Assembly (NCBI GenBank): GCA_026989375.1
Contig: JALSJJ010000196.1
Span: forward strand, 1-49,061
Source: Rhodothermus sp.
GTDB lineage: Bacteria > Bacteroidota > Rhodothermia > Rhodothermales > Rhodothermaceae
DNA length: 49,061 nt
Direction: 5' to 3'
Shown in pieces: positions 1 to 8,851 of the stretch. Within the stretch, counting starts at the first letter, position 1. Each line of letters opens with the position of its first letter. A model generated the notes under the pieces. The model was given only the letters and a program-made list of their open reading frames with translations. It had not been told where the DNA came from and made no database searches. The position numbers were made by a program, and so were the translations under genes.

Positions 1-12
1 CAGATTGAATCC

Positions 13-414
13 ATGCGACAGATTCTTCAACGTTACATGCATCTTAAGTTTGATCCTATAGCTGAAGACTCTGTGGCAGTACGAATTATTTTAGAAAAAG
101 TTAAATCCGTTTATCAGCTTAATGAAAGCGCTACATCAACAGCTTTAAAGACTCTTTTCGGTGGAGGAACTAGCCAAGCTACTTATTATTGTTCTCATGA
201 AGGTAGGGTTGAAATTTTAAATTCCAGTGGAGAGATCCTTTTGTCAAGGCGTATCGCCTCATCGGCAAGTAGTCAGGATGTTGAAGCTTTAGGATATGTT
301 GTAGACAAAAAAGGAAGCAGAGATGTAATAATGGGTTCTGTTTGCAATTCTTCTATTAATAGATTTACTCTTCAATTAGATAAACTTATAAATTCAGCTT
401 TAACTAAGCAATAA
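13..414 (+). CDS. Unrecognised protein, possibly 5'-truncated by the window edge
   Basis: I do not recognise this 133-residue protein. The frame stays open upstream to base 1 (four more codons and no stop), so the ATG at 13 may be internal and this could be the C-terminal part of a larger gene. The protein has a Gly-rich turn (LFGGGTSQ) near residues 48-55, no obvious membrane segment and no signal peptide. The DNA is strikingly AT-rich, with many TTA, AAT and AAA codons, while every following gene is GC-rich. That suggests recent acquisition or an island boundary. A strong terminator lies 27 bases after the stop, which supports a real transcription unit reading rightward. Confidence 0.55.
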   Translation: MRQILQRYMHLKFDPIAEDSVAVRIILEKVKSVYQLNESATSTALKTLFGGGTSQATYYCSHEGRVEILNSSGEILLSRRIASSASSQDVEALGYVVDKKGSRDVIMGSVCNSSINRFTLQLDKLINSALTKQ

Positions 415-440
415 ATAAGACAATTCAACGACTTTAACTA

Positions 441-467
441 AAGCCCCGAGAAGCCTCGGGGCTTTTT
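441..467 (+). terminator. Rho-independent terminator
   Basis: A perfect 10-bp stem (AAGCCCCGAG at 441-450 with CTCGGGGCTT at 455-464) closes a 4-base loop and runs into a T tract. It sits just downstream of the AT-rich ORF ending at 414 and insulates it from the kinase gene starting at 580. Confidence 0.9.
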
Positions 468-579
468 ATATAGCAAATTACGACTTCGTAAATACCACAC
501 AATCGTAAATCGTTATTTTATTTGTTTTGCCTTTTTATCCGTAGACACGTAGAATGTTAAAAAATGACGCGATACAATT

Positions 580-2250
580 ATGTTGCCACCTGCCCTAACA
601 CGGGCGCGGCGGGCCCGCCAGATTGCCGAAGTGCTGCTCCGGCATGGTCTGGGCTATCTGGTAAGCATTGCAGGCCTCGACCGGTTCGTCCCGCTACACC
701 GCGGTCTGCTGGGCCACCCCCGCCGCGCAGAACCCTACGCCGCTCCCGAACACCTGCGCATGGCGCTCGATGAACTGGGCGCTGCCTGGATCAAACTCGG
801 TCAGTTTCTGGCCACCCGCGCCGACCTGCTTCCCCCTTCCTATCAACGGGAACTGGCCAGACTCCAGGATGCAGCCGCGCCGGTCCCTGCTGAGGTCATA
901 CAGTCCATCATCGAAACCGAACTGGGACGCCCCATCACGGAACTGTTCGCCCACTTCGATCCCCAACCGTTAGCGGCCGCCTCCATCGGACAGGCCCACG
1001 CAGCCACCCTGCCCGACGGCACCGAAGTGGTCATCAAGGTGCGACGCCCCGGCGTGGTCGAGCAGGTCGAACAGGACCTGGAACTGCTACTGAACCTGGC
1101 CCACACGGCCCGCCGCCACTGGGAGCTGGCCGAAACCTACGACATCGTCGGCATCGTCCAGGAATTTGCCCTGACGCTCCGGGCCGAACTGGACTACCTG
1201 CGCGAAGGCCGCAATGCTGAACGTTTTGCTCAGAACTTCGCCAACAATCCGACCGTCCACATCCCTCGCATATTCTGGGACTACTCCACCTCGCGCGTGC
1301 TCACGCTGGAGCGCATCCGAGGCATCAAAATCGACGACCTGGCGGCCCTCGACGCCGCCGGCTTCAACCGCACCGAACTGGCCGAACGCATCGCCCGTAT
1401 CCTGATGCAAATGGTCTTCGAGGATGGCTTTTTTCATGCCGATCCACATCCAGGCAACTTTTTTGTCGAAACCGACGGCACCATTGGCCTCATCGACTTC
1501 GGTATGGTAGGCGTCGTGGACACCGCTACGCAGGACCGACTGGCCCAGCTCCTGCTGGCCCTTGCGCAGCAAGATCCAGATCGACTGGTCGATGCCTTTC
1601 TGGAACTGGGCGTGGCCCGACGGCACGTGGATCGCGCTGTTCTTCGCGAGGATCTGCGCCACTTTATGCTGAGCTACTACGACCGGCCTCTCCAGGAACT
1701 GCGGATTGCGCCAATCCTGAAGGAAGTGTTGGCCATTGTCCGCCGCCACCGTTTACACCTGCCTGCCAACCTGGTCCTGCTCCTGAAGACCATCATGATG
1801 GCCGAAGGACTGGCCGGGCAACTGGCCCCCGACTTTCGGGTGACGACCCTACTCCCCGGTTACGTCCAGCATTTGCTACTGCATCGCTACCTGCCGCTGC
1901 CATGGATGCGGCGACTGGGATGGGCTACCCTGGAAGCCGCTGAATTTGGTCTGACCCTTCCCCGCCAGCTTAGACGCCTGCTTCATGCGCTGGAGCAAGG
2001 CAGAATCCAGATGGGCATGCGGCCGGAAGGCTTTGAGCCCTTCATTGCCCGGCTGGAGCGACTGACAAACCGACTGGTGTTAGGTATGCTGACGGCAGCT
2101 TTCATCATTGGACTCGCCGTGCTCATGACGGCAGTGCGCCTGCCTACCATAGAGCACCTGATCGGTCCAGCCCTGGGCTTTGGTTTTTTGCTGACAATCC
2201 TCCTTGCCGCTTATCTGATCTGGGTTATTCTGCATTCAGGACGCCTGTAA
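580..2250 (+). CDS. UbiB/AarF (ABC1) family atypical kinase
   Basis: This 556-residue protein belongs to the ABC1/UbiB atypical kinase family, whose members support isoprenoid quinone synthesis or lipid homeostasis at the membrane. The family KxGQ motif appears as KLGQ at about residues 72-75, an Ala-rich nucleotide loop (AAASIGQAHA) follows near 131, and the conserved lysine lies in VVIKV near 153. The catalytic HADPHPGN block is near 287 and the DFG metal site near 306. Two hydrophobic helices close the C terminus, as expected. The ATG at 580 is preferred; the first ATG at 564 is in another frame. Quinone synthesis genes are not nearby, so the exact substrate is unknown. It is convergent with the large leftward gene, with only 3 bases between stops. 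Confidence 0.88.
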   Translation: MLPPALTRARRARQIAEVLLRHGLGYLVSIAGLDRFVPLHRGLLGHPRRAEPYAAPEHLRMALDELGAAWIKLGQFLATRADLLPPSYQRELARLQDAAAPVPAEVIQSIIETELGRPITELFAHFDPQPLAAASIGQAHAATLPDGTEVVIKVRRPGVVEQVEQDLELLLNLAHTARRHWELAETYDIVGIVQEFALTLRAELDYLREGRNAERFAQNFANNPTVHIPRIFWDYSTSRVLTLERIRGIKIDDLAALDAAGFNRTELAERIARILMQMVFEDGFFHADPHPGNFFVETDGTIGLIDFGMVGVVDTATQDRLAQLLLALAQQDPDRLVDAFLELGVARRHVDRAVLREDLRHFMLSYYDRPLQELRIAPILKEVLAIVRRHRLHLPANLVLLLKTIMMAEGLAGQLAPDFRVTTLLPGYVQHLLLHRYLPLPWMRRLGWATLEAAEFGLTLPRQLRRLLHALEQGRIQMGMRPEGFEPFIARLERLTNRLVLGMLTAAFIIGLAVLMTAVRLPTIEHLIGPALGFGFLLTILLAAYLIWVILHSGRL

Positions 2251-2253
2251 AAC

Positions 2254-5200
2254 TCACAACACCGCGCTCAACTCCACGCGTAGCGTGTGACGAAAGGGCG
2301 CGGCTGTGCGCCATCGGCCATGATAGCCCACCGTCAGCTCAAGATTGCCCGCGAGCGTGCGGTCCAGTTCCACTCCCCAGGTCATGTTCCAACCGGCGGC
2401 CAGTCCATTGGCAAGCAGATAACCTGCGGGGCCTTCCAGCCTTCCCTGCTGCCATACGTAGGCTGGCTCGAAGCGCAGCCGCACCCGTTCATTCCCGGGC
2501 CGTGTCCGTTCGACTTCAAGCGGCAGACGCACCAGCCACAGCCGTAGCGGCAGGTCGGCCAGCCCCCGTCCGATCACCAATGCACTGCCTACCCGTCCGC
2601 GATCCAGCAGGCGATCCAGCCTGAGCTGCAACCGGTACTGCCGAAGCCGATAGGTACGGCCGCGCAGCCCTTCACTCCTCTGGCGATCGCGCTGCGCCTC
2701 GGCCTCCAGCGCCAGTATCCACTGCCCGGCCAGCCGGTAGCGTGCCTCCAGATATCCCCGCAGTATGGATCGCTGCTCCTTTCCTGTGGCTCGCTGCGCC
2801 AGCGTGCGCACACCGGCCACCGACAGCGTAAAGCTCCGATCTGGATGCCCCCGCCATAGATAGACGTCCTGTACCAGCCGCAATCGGCCATCCAGTGTGG
2901 TGCGGGAACGTAGTAGATGGGCCGGATCGAGCAGAAGCAGGCGGCCGAGTGCCGGATCCCGTGTGCGATCACGGAGCTCGACGATCGTTCGCAATGTAAG
3001 CATTCGGAGCGCCTCCCAGCGACAGCCGGGCGCCAGTTCCAGTTGTAGCCGTGACGCGATGGCCGTTGCCGCCGTAAGCGAGTCGGAGGGGACCAGCACG
3101 CGTTCGTAAACGCCTTCATCTGGTAATGTCTCCGGCACGAACTCATCCACCTGCGGCAGGCCGTCACCGTTAAAATCTTCCCAGACGTACTGGCCAAATT
3201 CCGGACCGGTGCGCACGTACACTTCCTGCAAAACGGGCGCCCGCTCGCTCTGGACACTATAGTGCCAGTTTACCCCTACCAGTTGTTGACGGCTGCGTAC
3301 AAACCCATCCCAGCGAACGGCCAGCGTCTGATCCTGTGGATACCGGGCGGCAAAGCGCGGGGGCGTATGCCGGCGCCGATAGCCCAGCTCAACGGTAGTG
3401 CCCCAACGAGTGCCGGTGCTGTACTGCAGCCGTCCCTGCATCGTCCAGATTCGGCCTGAAAGGAAACGTTGCCCCTGCCACACATCGGCTTCCTTCCGCC
3501 AGCTCATTGACAGCTCGGCCTGCAACGTTGGTCGTTGCCAGATAAGCCCGGGCCGCACCTCCAGGTAAGCAAGCGAGCCTGTGTGCAGGCTGTCGGAAGC
3601 CAGCGTCCGCTGGCGGCGGTCTTCATGCAACGCCTCCAGGTAAGGCATTAGCCCGGCTACCCGGGGAAAGGCCAGTCGTCCCTCCTGTCGAAGCCAGCGT
3701 CCTCGTTCGGCGGCTACCTCGCGTCGACTTCGGATCTGCTCCAGTCGGTAGCGAAGCTGCGCAGTTGTTTCGCGGCCCATCACCAGGCCGAGTGCCTGTC
3801 GCTTGCCACGAAACTGTCCCGGCCGCTGGAGTTGTCCCAGCTCCAACGAAAACGCCACGTCCTGCCCTGCCCGCCAGTCCAGGCGAACCTCATCGGCCGT
3901 CTCCATGATGGGTTGCACAAAAGCCCCGCTGATTTCGGTCAGATCCCGCACATTCAAGTTCCATCGGCGAGCAAATTCAACTGGTTGGATGCGGCTAAAG
4001 GCCGCGAAATTCGCATTGAGGTGCTGGCGTTGCAGCGCCGCTGTCAGGCGTCCAAGAGGCAACGGCAGCGAATCAACCCGGAAAAAGAGCCGATAGGCGT
4101 CGGCCATATCGTCGGCGGCATCGTAGGGCGAAAGGCGGTTGGCATCGTAGCGCGAACGGGCCCATTCCCCTCCGACGGTCCAGCCCGGCCGCGGATGTAC
4201 CCCAACCCGCACGCCGACCAACTGGTGTAGCAGGGGCGTGGGCAGCAGACGTACGGGTTCGTAGTCGCCCTGACCGGGTCCCCGGTAAACGTACACGATG
4301 CCATTGATGGCCTGTCCGGCCCGAACGTACCGTCCGCGTCCTGGTCCTACCCGGCTGAAGGTCACGCGATAGACAGGCGTACCAGGCGGTGGTGGACCTG
4401 TCAGGGCGACGTAGACCGTGTCGGTCGTGCCGTCGGGCAGCGTTCGCACCTCGCGTGTGTAGAGCACATAAGGTGCTTCTGGATCGAACGGCACCTGCTC
4501 GGCGCCAGAACGAACGGCCATCCCGTCACCAGCCTGGCGAAGCGCCAGCGAATCGGCACGCGTCAGGCCAAACGTCTCGCCAAAGCGCCGCCCATCCGCC
4601 TCTCGCAATGCGCCTACCTCCAGAAAAGCCACTGTACGTGTACGTCCCAGCTCCAGATGCGCCTGAGAGGCTACCAGTGAGCGTGCGCTGTTGCCTATGG
4701 TGTACGCAAATTCGACACTGATGCGACGCTCTGCCGTGATCAGATGGCGGGGGGTGAAGGTTAGCTCGCCCGTCGCATAGTCGATTACATAATCGGTACC
4801 GCGTTCGAGCAGGCGGCCGTCCAGATAAACGCGCTCAGTGCCAGGCAGCACCAGCACAAAGGGTTCGCCCGCAGCTCCGGTAAGACGATAGGGTCCCTGT
4901 ACCCCTTCAATGGGAAGGATAACCTGACGACGGTAGGTTCCTCTGGAAACGGCTCCTGAAACCTGGAAGGTTATACGTCGGATTGGCCCGGTGCCCGGCA
5001 ATTGAGCCTTCAGCATGGCTCCCTGCAGCTTGCGCTGCACCCCATAGAGCGTTCCTTCGCCCAGCGTAAGCTCGTAGTCACCCAGTTGCACCTGCGCATG
5101 GCGCGCTTGCAGACGTACGGAGATGCGGTCAAATTCGCGCAGGCGTTGGGTGGTCCCTTCAGGACTGAGGGGCACGTCGGCATCGCTGAGCAATGCCTCC

Positions 5201-5724
5201 AGCGTAACGCCTTCAGCTACTTCTCCGCTGAGCTCAAGTTGCAGGGCAGAAGCAACGGATACGTCCTGACGGTTGCCCGTCACAATCCCCCGGGTGATGC
5301 GTCCACGTGGCCGTAGTCCAGCAGCAAACTGCGGGATTGAAGCCGGCGTCGTAGTTCGAGGTGGATCCTCCGATGCCACGTCAACCGGCGGCAACAGGCG
5401 CGCCTGGTAGCGCTGATACACAGGAGGCACCGTAAAAGGAAGCGTGCGATAGGCCACCACGAGCCGCCTGCCCTGCAGACTGTCGGCCAGCACCAGCACC
5501 CCTTGAACAGCATCCAGGCGGTATGCCGTGGTATCCAGCGGTTGATCGTCGAGCCAGACCTGCACCGTCTGGCTAAGTATAAACGGACGAAGCACAAAGA
5601 CGCGCGTTGTGCCTACCTGCAGCGTATCCTGCCAAGCAAGCGTTCCCGGAAAAGTTTGCCCGTAGGCCGGCCCGATGATTCCCAGTAGCAACACCCAGCC
5701 GACCAGCCCTGAAGGCGGCCGCAC
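2254..5724 (-). CDS. Large putative outer-membrane beta-barrel protein with SprA-like segments
   Basis: This 1156-residue protein starts with a clear signal peptide (hydrophobic stretch about residues 7-20, then AYG before Q23). The rest is rich in alternating hydrophobic/polar strands and Arg/Gln/Tyr, as in outer-membrane barrels. A segment near residues 302-340 (LLERGTDYVIDY, then a GELTF strand) resembles repeats of the SprA/type IX secretion translocon family. Near residue 850 there is a Ca-binding-like DFNGDG loop followed by DEF, also typical of that family. It is about half the size of SprA, so I call it a distant relative and not SprA itself. No partner genes of a secretion system are adjacent. 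The upstream gap of about 210 bp should contain its promoter. Confidence 0.6.
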   Translation of the reverse strand: MRPPSGLVGWVLLLGIIGPAYGQTFPGTLAWQDTLQVGTTRVFVLRPFILSQTVQVWLDDQPLDTTAYRLDAVQGVLVLADSLQGRRLVVAYRTLPFTVPPVYQRYQARLLPPVDVASEDPPRTTTPASIPQFAAGLRPRGRITRGIVTGNRQDVSVASALQLELSGEVAEGVTLEALLSDADVPLSPEGTTQRLREFDRISVRLQARHAQVQLGDYELTLGEGTLYGVQRKLQGAMLKAQLPGTGPIRRITFQVSGAVSRGTYRRQVILPIEGVQGPYRLTGAAGEPFVLVLPGTERVYLDGRLLERGTDYVIDYATGELTFTPRHLITAERRISVEFAYTIGNSARSLVASQAHLELGRTRTVAFLEVGALREADGRRFGETFGLTRADSLALRQAGDGMAVRSGAEQVPFDPEAPYVLYTREVRTLPDGTTDTVYVALTGPPPPGTPVYRVTFSRVGPGRGRYVRAGQAINGIVYVYRGPGQGDYEPVRLLPTPLLHQLVGVRVGVHPRPGWTVGGEWARSRYDANRLSPYDAADDMADAYRLFFRVDSLPLPLGRLTAALQRQHLNANFAAFSRIQPVEFARRWNLNVRDLTEISGAFVQPIMETADEVRLDWRAGQDVAFSLELGQLQRPGQFRGKRQALGLVMGRETTAQLRYRLEQIRSRREVAAERGRWLRQEGRLAFPRVAGLMPYLEALHEDRRQRTLASDSLHTGSLAYLEVRPGLIWQRPTLQAELSMSWRKEADVWQGQRFLSGRIWTMQGRLQYSTGTRWGTTVELGYRRRHTPPRFAARYPQDQTLAVRWDGFVRSRQQLVGVNWHYSVQSERAPVLQEVYVRTGPEFGQYVWEDFNGDGLPQVDEFVPETLPDEGVYERVLVPSDSLTAATAIASRLQLELAPGCRWEALRMLTLRTIVELRDRTRDPALGRLLLLDPAHLLRSRTTLDGRLRLVQDVYLWRGHPDRSFTLSVAGVRTLAQRATGKEQRSILRGYLEARYRLAGQWILALEAEAQRDRQRSEGLRGRTYRLRQYRLQLRLDRLLDRGRVGSALVIGRGLADLPLRLWLVRLPLEVERTRPGNERVRLRFEPAYVWQQGRLEGPAGYLLANGLAAGWNMTWGVELDRTLAGNLELTVGYHGRWRTAAPFRHTLRVELSAVL

Positions 5725-5897
5725 CGTTCCTGCGGGTTCGTTTTGGAATAACTCCCTACCCTTCTCGTAACACAGCGATCATGGGCATGCAGGCCGGCTT
5801 GGTTACTGCTTACGCATAATATCGTAATTTGCGAGTGCAGGCATCAAGAAGCCGCCAGCAGCCAGCTCGTCGGCATACATATTGTCAGCTGCAAATC

Positions 5898-5922
5898 TAC
5901 AGGCTTAACCATTAAACCTGTA
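5898..5922. promoter_or_regulatory. Imperfect 25-bp dyad (operator or 5'-UTR hairpin)
   Basis: The left half is TACAGG-C-TTAA (5898-5908) and the right half TTAA-A-CCTGTA (5912-5922), separated by CCA. The 11-base arms have a single mismatch. The element ends 13 bases before the preferred ATG of the small gene at 5936 and lies in the gap between it and the divergent outer-membrane protein gene. It could bind a dimeric repressor or fold as RNA in front of the start codon. Confidence 0.5.
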
Positions 5923-5935
5923 AACGTTGTATTCG

Positions 5936-6148
5936 ATGATGAAGACTGACGTAGGCGAACAGGCCTTGAAGGCGGCCGAGCGGTACATTCAGGAAAACCT
6001 GCTGTTTCTCCAGGCGCACGTCCGTAGTCTCAAAGATCGCATGCGGGCGCTGCGCAAGGCCAACATGCTGACCCCGCAACGTAAATACAAAATCGTGGCC
6101 GAAATTCTGAGCACCACGGCCTACCTGCGTCCGGGAACCGACAACTGA
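5936..6148 (+). CDS. Small unrecognised helical protein
   Basis: This is a 70-residue, charged protein predicted to be mostly helical (residues 7-40 rich in A, E, K, R and L), with no membrane segment and no Cys pair. I do not recognise its family. Two adjacent ATGs (5936 and 5939) are better starts than the in-frame TTG at 5927. Coding is supported by GC-rich third positions and by the dyad directly upstream. Its last 28 bases overlap the end of the convergent NHL gene. It could be a small DNA- or protein-binding regulator, but nothing in the sequence proves that. Confidence 0.55.
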   Translation: MMKTDVGEQALKAAERYIQENLLFLQAHVRSLKDRMRALRKANMLTPQRKYKIVAEILSTTAYLRPGTDN

Positions 6149-6948
6149 GCATAATAAAGGTGCTGGCGCGACAGAATCCATCCACGCCTGCCCTGCCATA
6201 CCAACCCCACCACGTCGAACGGAAGCCACCCCATAGCCTGTAGCTGTCCAGCGGGCAGGTAGCGCATTAGTTGGTTATCGATCACCAGCCAGAGCGTGTC
6301 GCTCTGCGCAACCATTGCTCGTGGCGTACCGGGCAGCGACGGGATCCATGGCCTTTCGAACGTGCCTCGGTGGTCGTAGGCGAGCACCACGCGCCGGGCC
6401 GCATCGGCAATGAGCAGCCGATTACCTGGTCCGATCGTAAGTGCTACTGGACGCTGCAACGCACCACGGTCGAGCGCGTCCGCGACCTGCCAGCGCCCAT
6501 CTGGTCCACGCCGCCAGAGTCGTGCTGCTGCTGCATCCAGCACAAACAGCCATCGTCCAAGCTGTCGGACAGCGGCCGGGACGATTCCCATCGGTAGGGG
6601 CACTGTCTCCAGCGGCAGCCCCCGCCAGGAAAGTCGTTGCAGCCGTTGATTACCGGCTTCAGCCACCCAGAACGACAGGCCAGTCTGTGCATCAACGGCT
6701 ACGGGGGTGTCGAAGCGACCTGGTCCGCTGCCCGGTCCGCCCAGTACCGCTTCGACCCGTCCATCGGGGGCCATCCGGATCACCGCATGTCGGCCTGCAT
6801 CAGCCACATAGAGACGTCCGGTTGGATCGACTGCCAGCGCCTGCGCTTCGATGAACGCAGCCCGTGGCTCCAGTTGCAGCGTGTCCAGCGTCTGCCCTGC
6901 GACAAGCGACGCCTCAAGCACCCAGTAAAGCCACCAGCTATAGCGCAC
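6121..6948 (-). CDS. Secreted NHL-repeat beta-propeller protein
   Basis: Several NHL-type blades are visible: ALAVDPTGRLYVADAGRHAV, then PVAVDAQTGLSFWVAEAGN, then PVALTIGPGNRLLIADAA. Such propellers usually mediate binding in the periplasm or at the surface. The frame is open to an ATG at 7035, but that region lies within purD. The GTG at 6948 gives a signal-peptide-like start (WWLYWVLEASLVAGQ) and overlaps the purD stop by 11 bases, so translation is probably coupled. From that start the protein has 275 residues. Ligand and role are unknown. It is the last gene of the mutS-purD run. Confidence 0.7.
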   Translation of the reverse strand: MRYSWWLYWVLEASLVAGQTLDTLQLEPRAAFIEAQALAVDPTGRLYVADAGRHAVIRMAPDGRVEAVLGGPGSGPGRFDTPVAVDAQTGLSFWVAEAGNQRLQRLSWRGLPLETVPLPMGIVPAAVRQLGRWLFVLDAAAARLWRRGPDGRWQVADALDRGALQRPVALTIGPGNRLLIADAARRVVLAYDHRGTFERPWIPSLPGTPRAMVAQSDTLWLVIDNQLMRYLPAGQLQAMGWLPFDVVGLVWQGRRGWILSRQHLYYAQLSVPGRR

Positions 6949-8239
6949 CGGCCGCTGCCAGACGCGCCAGCCCTTTCTGCCCGATGTCACGGCGGAAGTA
7001 TTTGCCCTCAAAGTGGATCGCTTCGACGGCTTCATAGGCGCGATGGATAGCCGACGCCAGCGTATCGGCTACGGCTGTTATGCCCAGCACCCGGCCCCCG
7101 GCCGTGACCAGCCGTCCATCTGCTGCACGGCGCGTGCCGGCCTGAAAGACGATCACGTCCGCCAACGCTTCGGCTGCTTCCAGCCCTTCAATGGGCAACC
7201 CTTTGCGATAGCTACCCGGATAGCCTTCCGAAGCCAGCACCACGCAGGCCGCGGCCCGACGCGGCGGAGGTACCTTCAGACCGACCACCTGTCCCGAAGC
7301 CACGCGATCGAACACCTCCACCCAGTCCACTTCGGCCACCGGCAGTACTACCTGGGCCTCTGGATCCCCCAGGCGGCAGTTGAACTCTACCACTTTTGGT
7401 CCTTCCTCAGTAATCATTAACCCGCAGTAAAGTACTCCCTGATACGGGTGTCCTTCATCGGCCATACCGGCCAGCACGGGCTCCACAATCTCGCGGGCCA
7501 CCCGCCCCAGTACGGCCTCGGTCACCACCGGTGCCGGCGCATAAGCCCCCATGCCCCCCGTGTTGGGTCCGGTATCGCCCTCCCCAATGCGTTTGTGATC
7601 CTGAGCCGGGGCCAACAGCACATAGTCACGTCCGTCAGTCAGCGCAAAGACGCTGGCTTCTTCCCCTTCCATAAAGGCTTCGATCACCACTTCGCTACCG
7701 GCCTTACCCAGCCCCTCCTCTGCCATCATCCAGCGCAACGCCCGACGCGCCTCTTCCCGCGTCGCACACACGACGGCCCCTTTGCCCGCTGCCAGGCCAC
7801 TGGCCTTTACCACGAGCGGCTCTGGGTGTCGGTCGATATACGCCAGGGCTTCATCGAACTGCTCGGCCGAAAAGGTTCGATAAGGAGCAGTCGGAATGCC
7901 ATGGCGTTGCATAAAAGCCTTGGCGAACGCCTTGCTGCCCTCCAGTCGGGCAGCCGCCACCGACGGCCCCACAACGCGCACGCCCTCAGCCCGCAACGCA
8001 TCGGCCACTCCCTCGACCAGCGGCTGTTCCGGTCCGACAACGACCAGTTCGATCCCCTGCTCGCGCACCAGTGTGCGCAGATTGGCTGCGTCGGTAGCCG
8101 CTATCGGTACGTTCGTTCCCAGCATGGCCGTGCCCGGGTTGCCCGGCGCAATGAACAGTTCCGGACGTTGCGGGCTCTGCGCCAGAGCCCAGGTAATTGC
8201 GTGTTCGCGTCCTCCACTTCCGAGTACTAAAATGCGCAT
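6938..8239 (-). CDS. purD: Phosphoribosylamine-glycine ligase (GAR synthetase)
   Basis: The second step of purine synthesis joins glycine to phosphoribosylamine using ATP. The 433-residue length is normal for PurD. The N-terminal glycine-rich loop reads LVLGSGGREHAI, the ATP-grasp core includes VVKASGLAAGKGAVV and the acidic metal site, and NCRLGDPEAQVVLP is a strong PurD signature. The C-terminal domain is complete. It starts with ATG 51 bases after the gamma-carbonic-anhydrase-like gene stop and lies in a leftward run with mutS; the other purine genes are elsewhere. Confidence 0.96.
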   Translation of the reverse strand: MRILVLGSGGREHAITWALAQSPQRPELFIAPGNPGTAMLGTNVPIAATDAANLRTLVREQGIELVVVGPEQPLVEGVADALRAEGVRVVGPSVAAARLEGSKAFAKAFMQRHGIPTAPYRTFSAEQFDEALAYIDRHPEPLVVKASGLAAGKGAVVCATREEARRALRWMMAEEGLGKAGSEVVIEAFMEGEEASVFALTDGRDYVLLAPAQDHKRIGEGDTGPNTGGMGAYAPAPVVTEAVLGRVAREIVEPVLAGMADEGHPYQGVLYCGLMITEEGPKVVEFNCRLGDPEAQVVLPVAEVDWVEVFDRVASGQVVGLKVPPPRRAAACVVLASEGYPGSYRKGLPIEGLEAAEALADVIVFQAGTRRAADGRLVTAGGRVLGITAVADTLASAIHRAYEAVEAIHFEGKYFRRDIGQKGLARLAAAGAL

Positions 8240-8290
8240 GGTTTTTCTTCGATAGGGTTGGTCTGATGGCAGGGCCCGGCGCTAACCCGG

Positions 8291-8851
8291 CTACCTGGCG
8301 CGGGTTTCCGGTGAATCATAGAACGGATTGCGCTCGGGCCGTACCTCCCCTCGATAGATGGCGCTATATTCCAGGTAGTTCTGCGCGTAGCGGGCAATAC
8401 GCGCAATTTCTTCCTCGGAAAGCGTGCGCACCACACGTCCGGGCACCCCCAGCACCAGCGAACGCGGGGGCACTTGCATGCCGGGCGGCACCAGCGCCCG
8501 GGCGCCGATCAGGCTGTCGCGCCCGATCACCGCCCCATCCAGCACCACTGCCCCGATGCCAATCAGCACATTTTCCTCTACCGTACAGCCATGTAGCACG
8601 GCACCGTGGCCTACTGTTACCCGAGGACCTATCAGCGTAGGAGCCGTACCGCGCGTGACGTGAATAATTGCCCCGTCCTGGATATTGGAAGCCTCGCCGA
8701 TGCGGATCCAGTTCACATCGGCCCGCACGACGGCACCGTACCAGATGCTGGCATAGGGTTCCAGCGTTACATCTCCAATAACCACAGCATTCGGCGCAAT
8801 AAAATTGGTGGCATCGAAGCGTGGATAGGCGCCCAGAAAATCACGAATCAT
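8291..8851 (-). CDS. Gamma-carbonic-anhydrase-like (YrdA-type) hexapeptide protein
   Basis: This 186-residue protein forms a left-handed beta-helix from hexapeptide repeats (IGDVTL, IGEASN, IGPRVT, IGIGAV, IGRDSL). Metal-binding histidines typical of the gamma class are present: one in DGAIIHVT and two in VGHGAVLHG. Many YrdA-type proteins bind zinc without proven carbonic anhydrase activity, so the reaction is uncertain. Its ATG overlaps the mutS stop by 11 bases, pointing to co-translation. It is a paralogue of the paaY product encoded at 23109-23726. Confidence 0.88.
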   Translation of the reverse strand: MIRDFLGAYPRFDATNFIAPNAVVIGDVTLEPYASIWYGAVVRADVNWIRIGEASNIQDGAIIHVTRGTAPTLIGPRVTVGHGAVLHGCTVEENVLIGIGAVVLDGAVIGRDSLIGARALVPPGMQVPPRSLVLGVPGRVVRTLSEEEIARIARYAQNYLEYSAIYRGEVRPERNPFYDSPETRAR

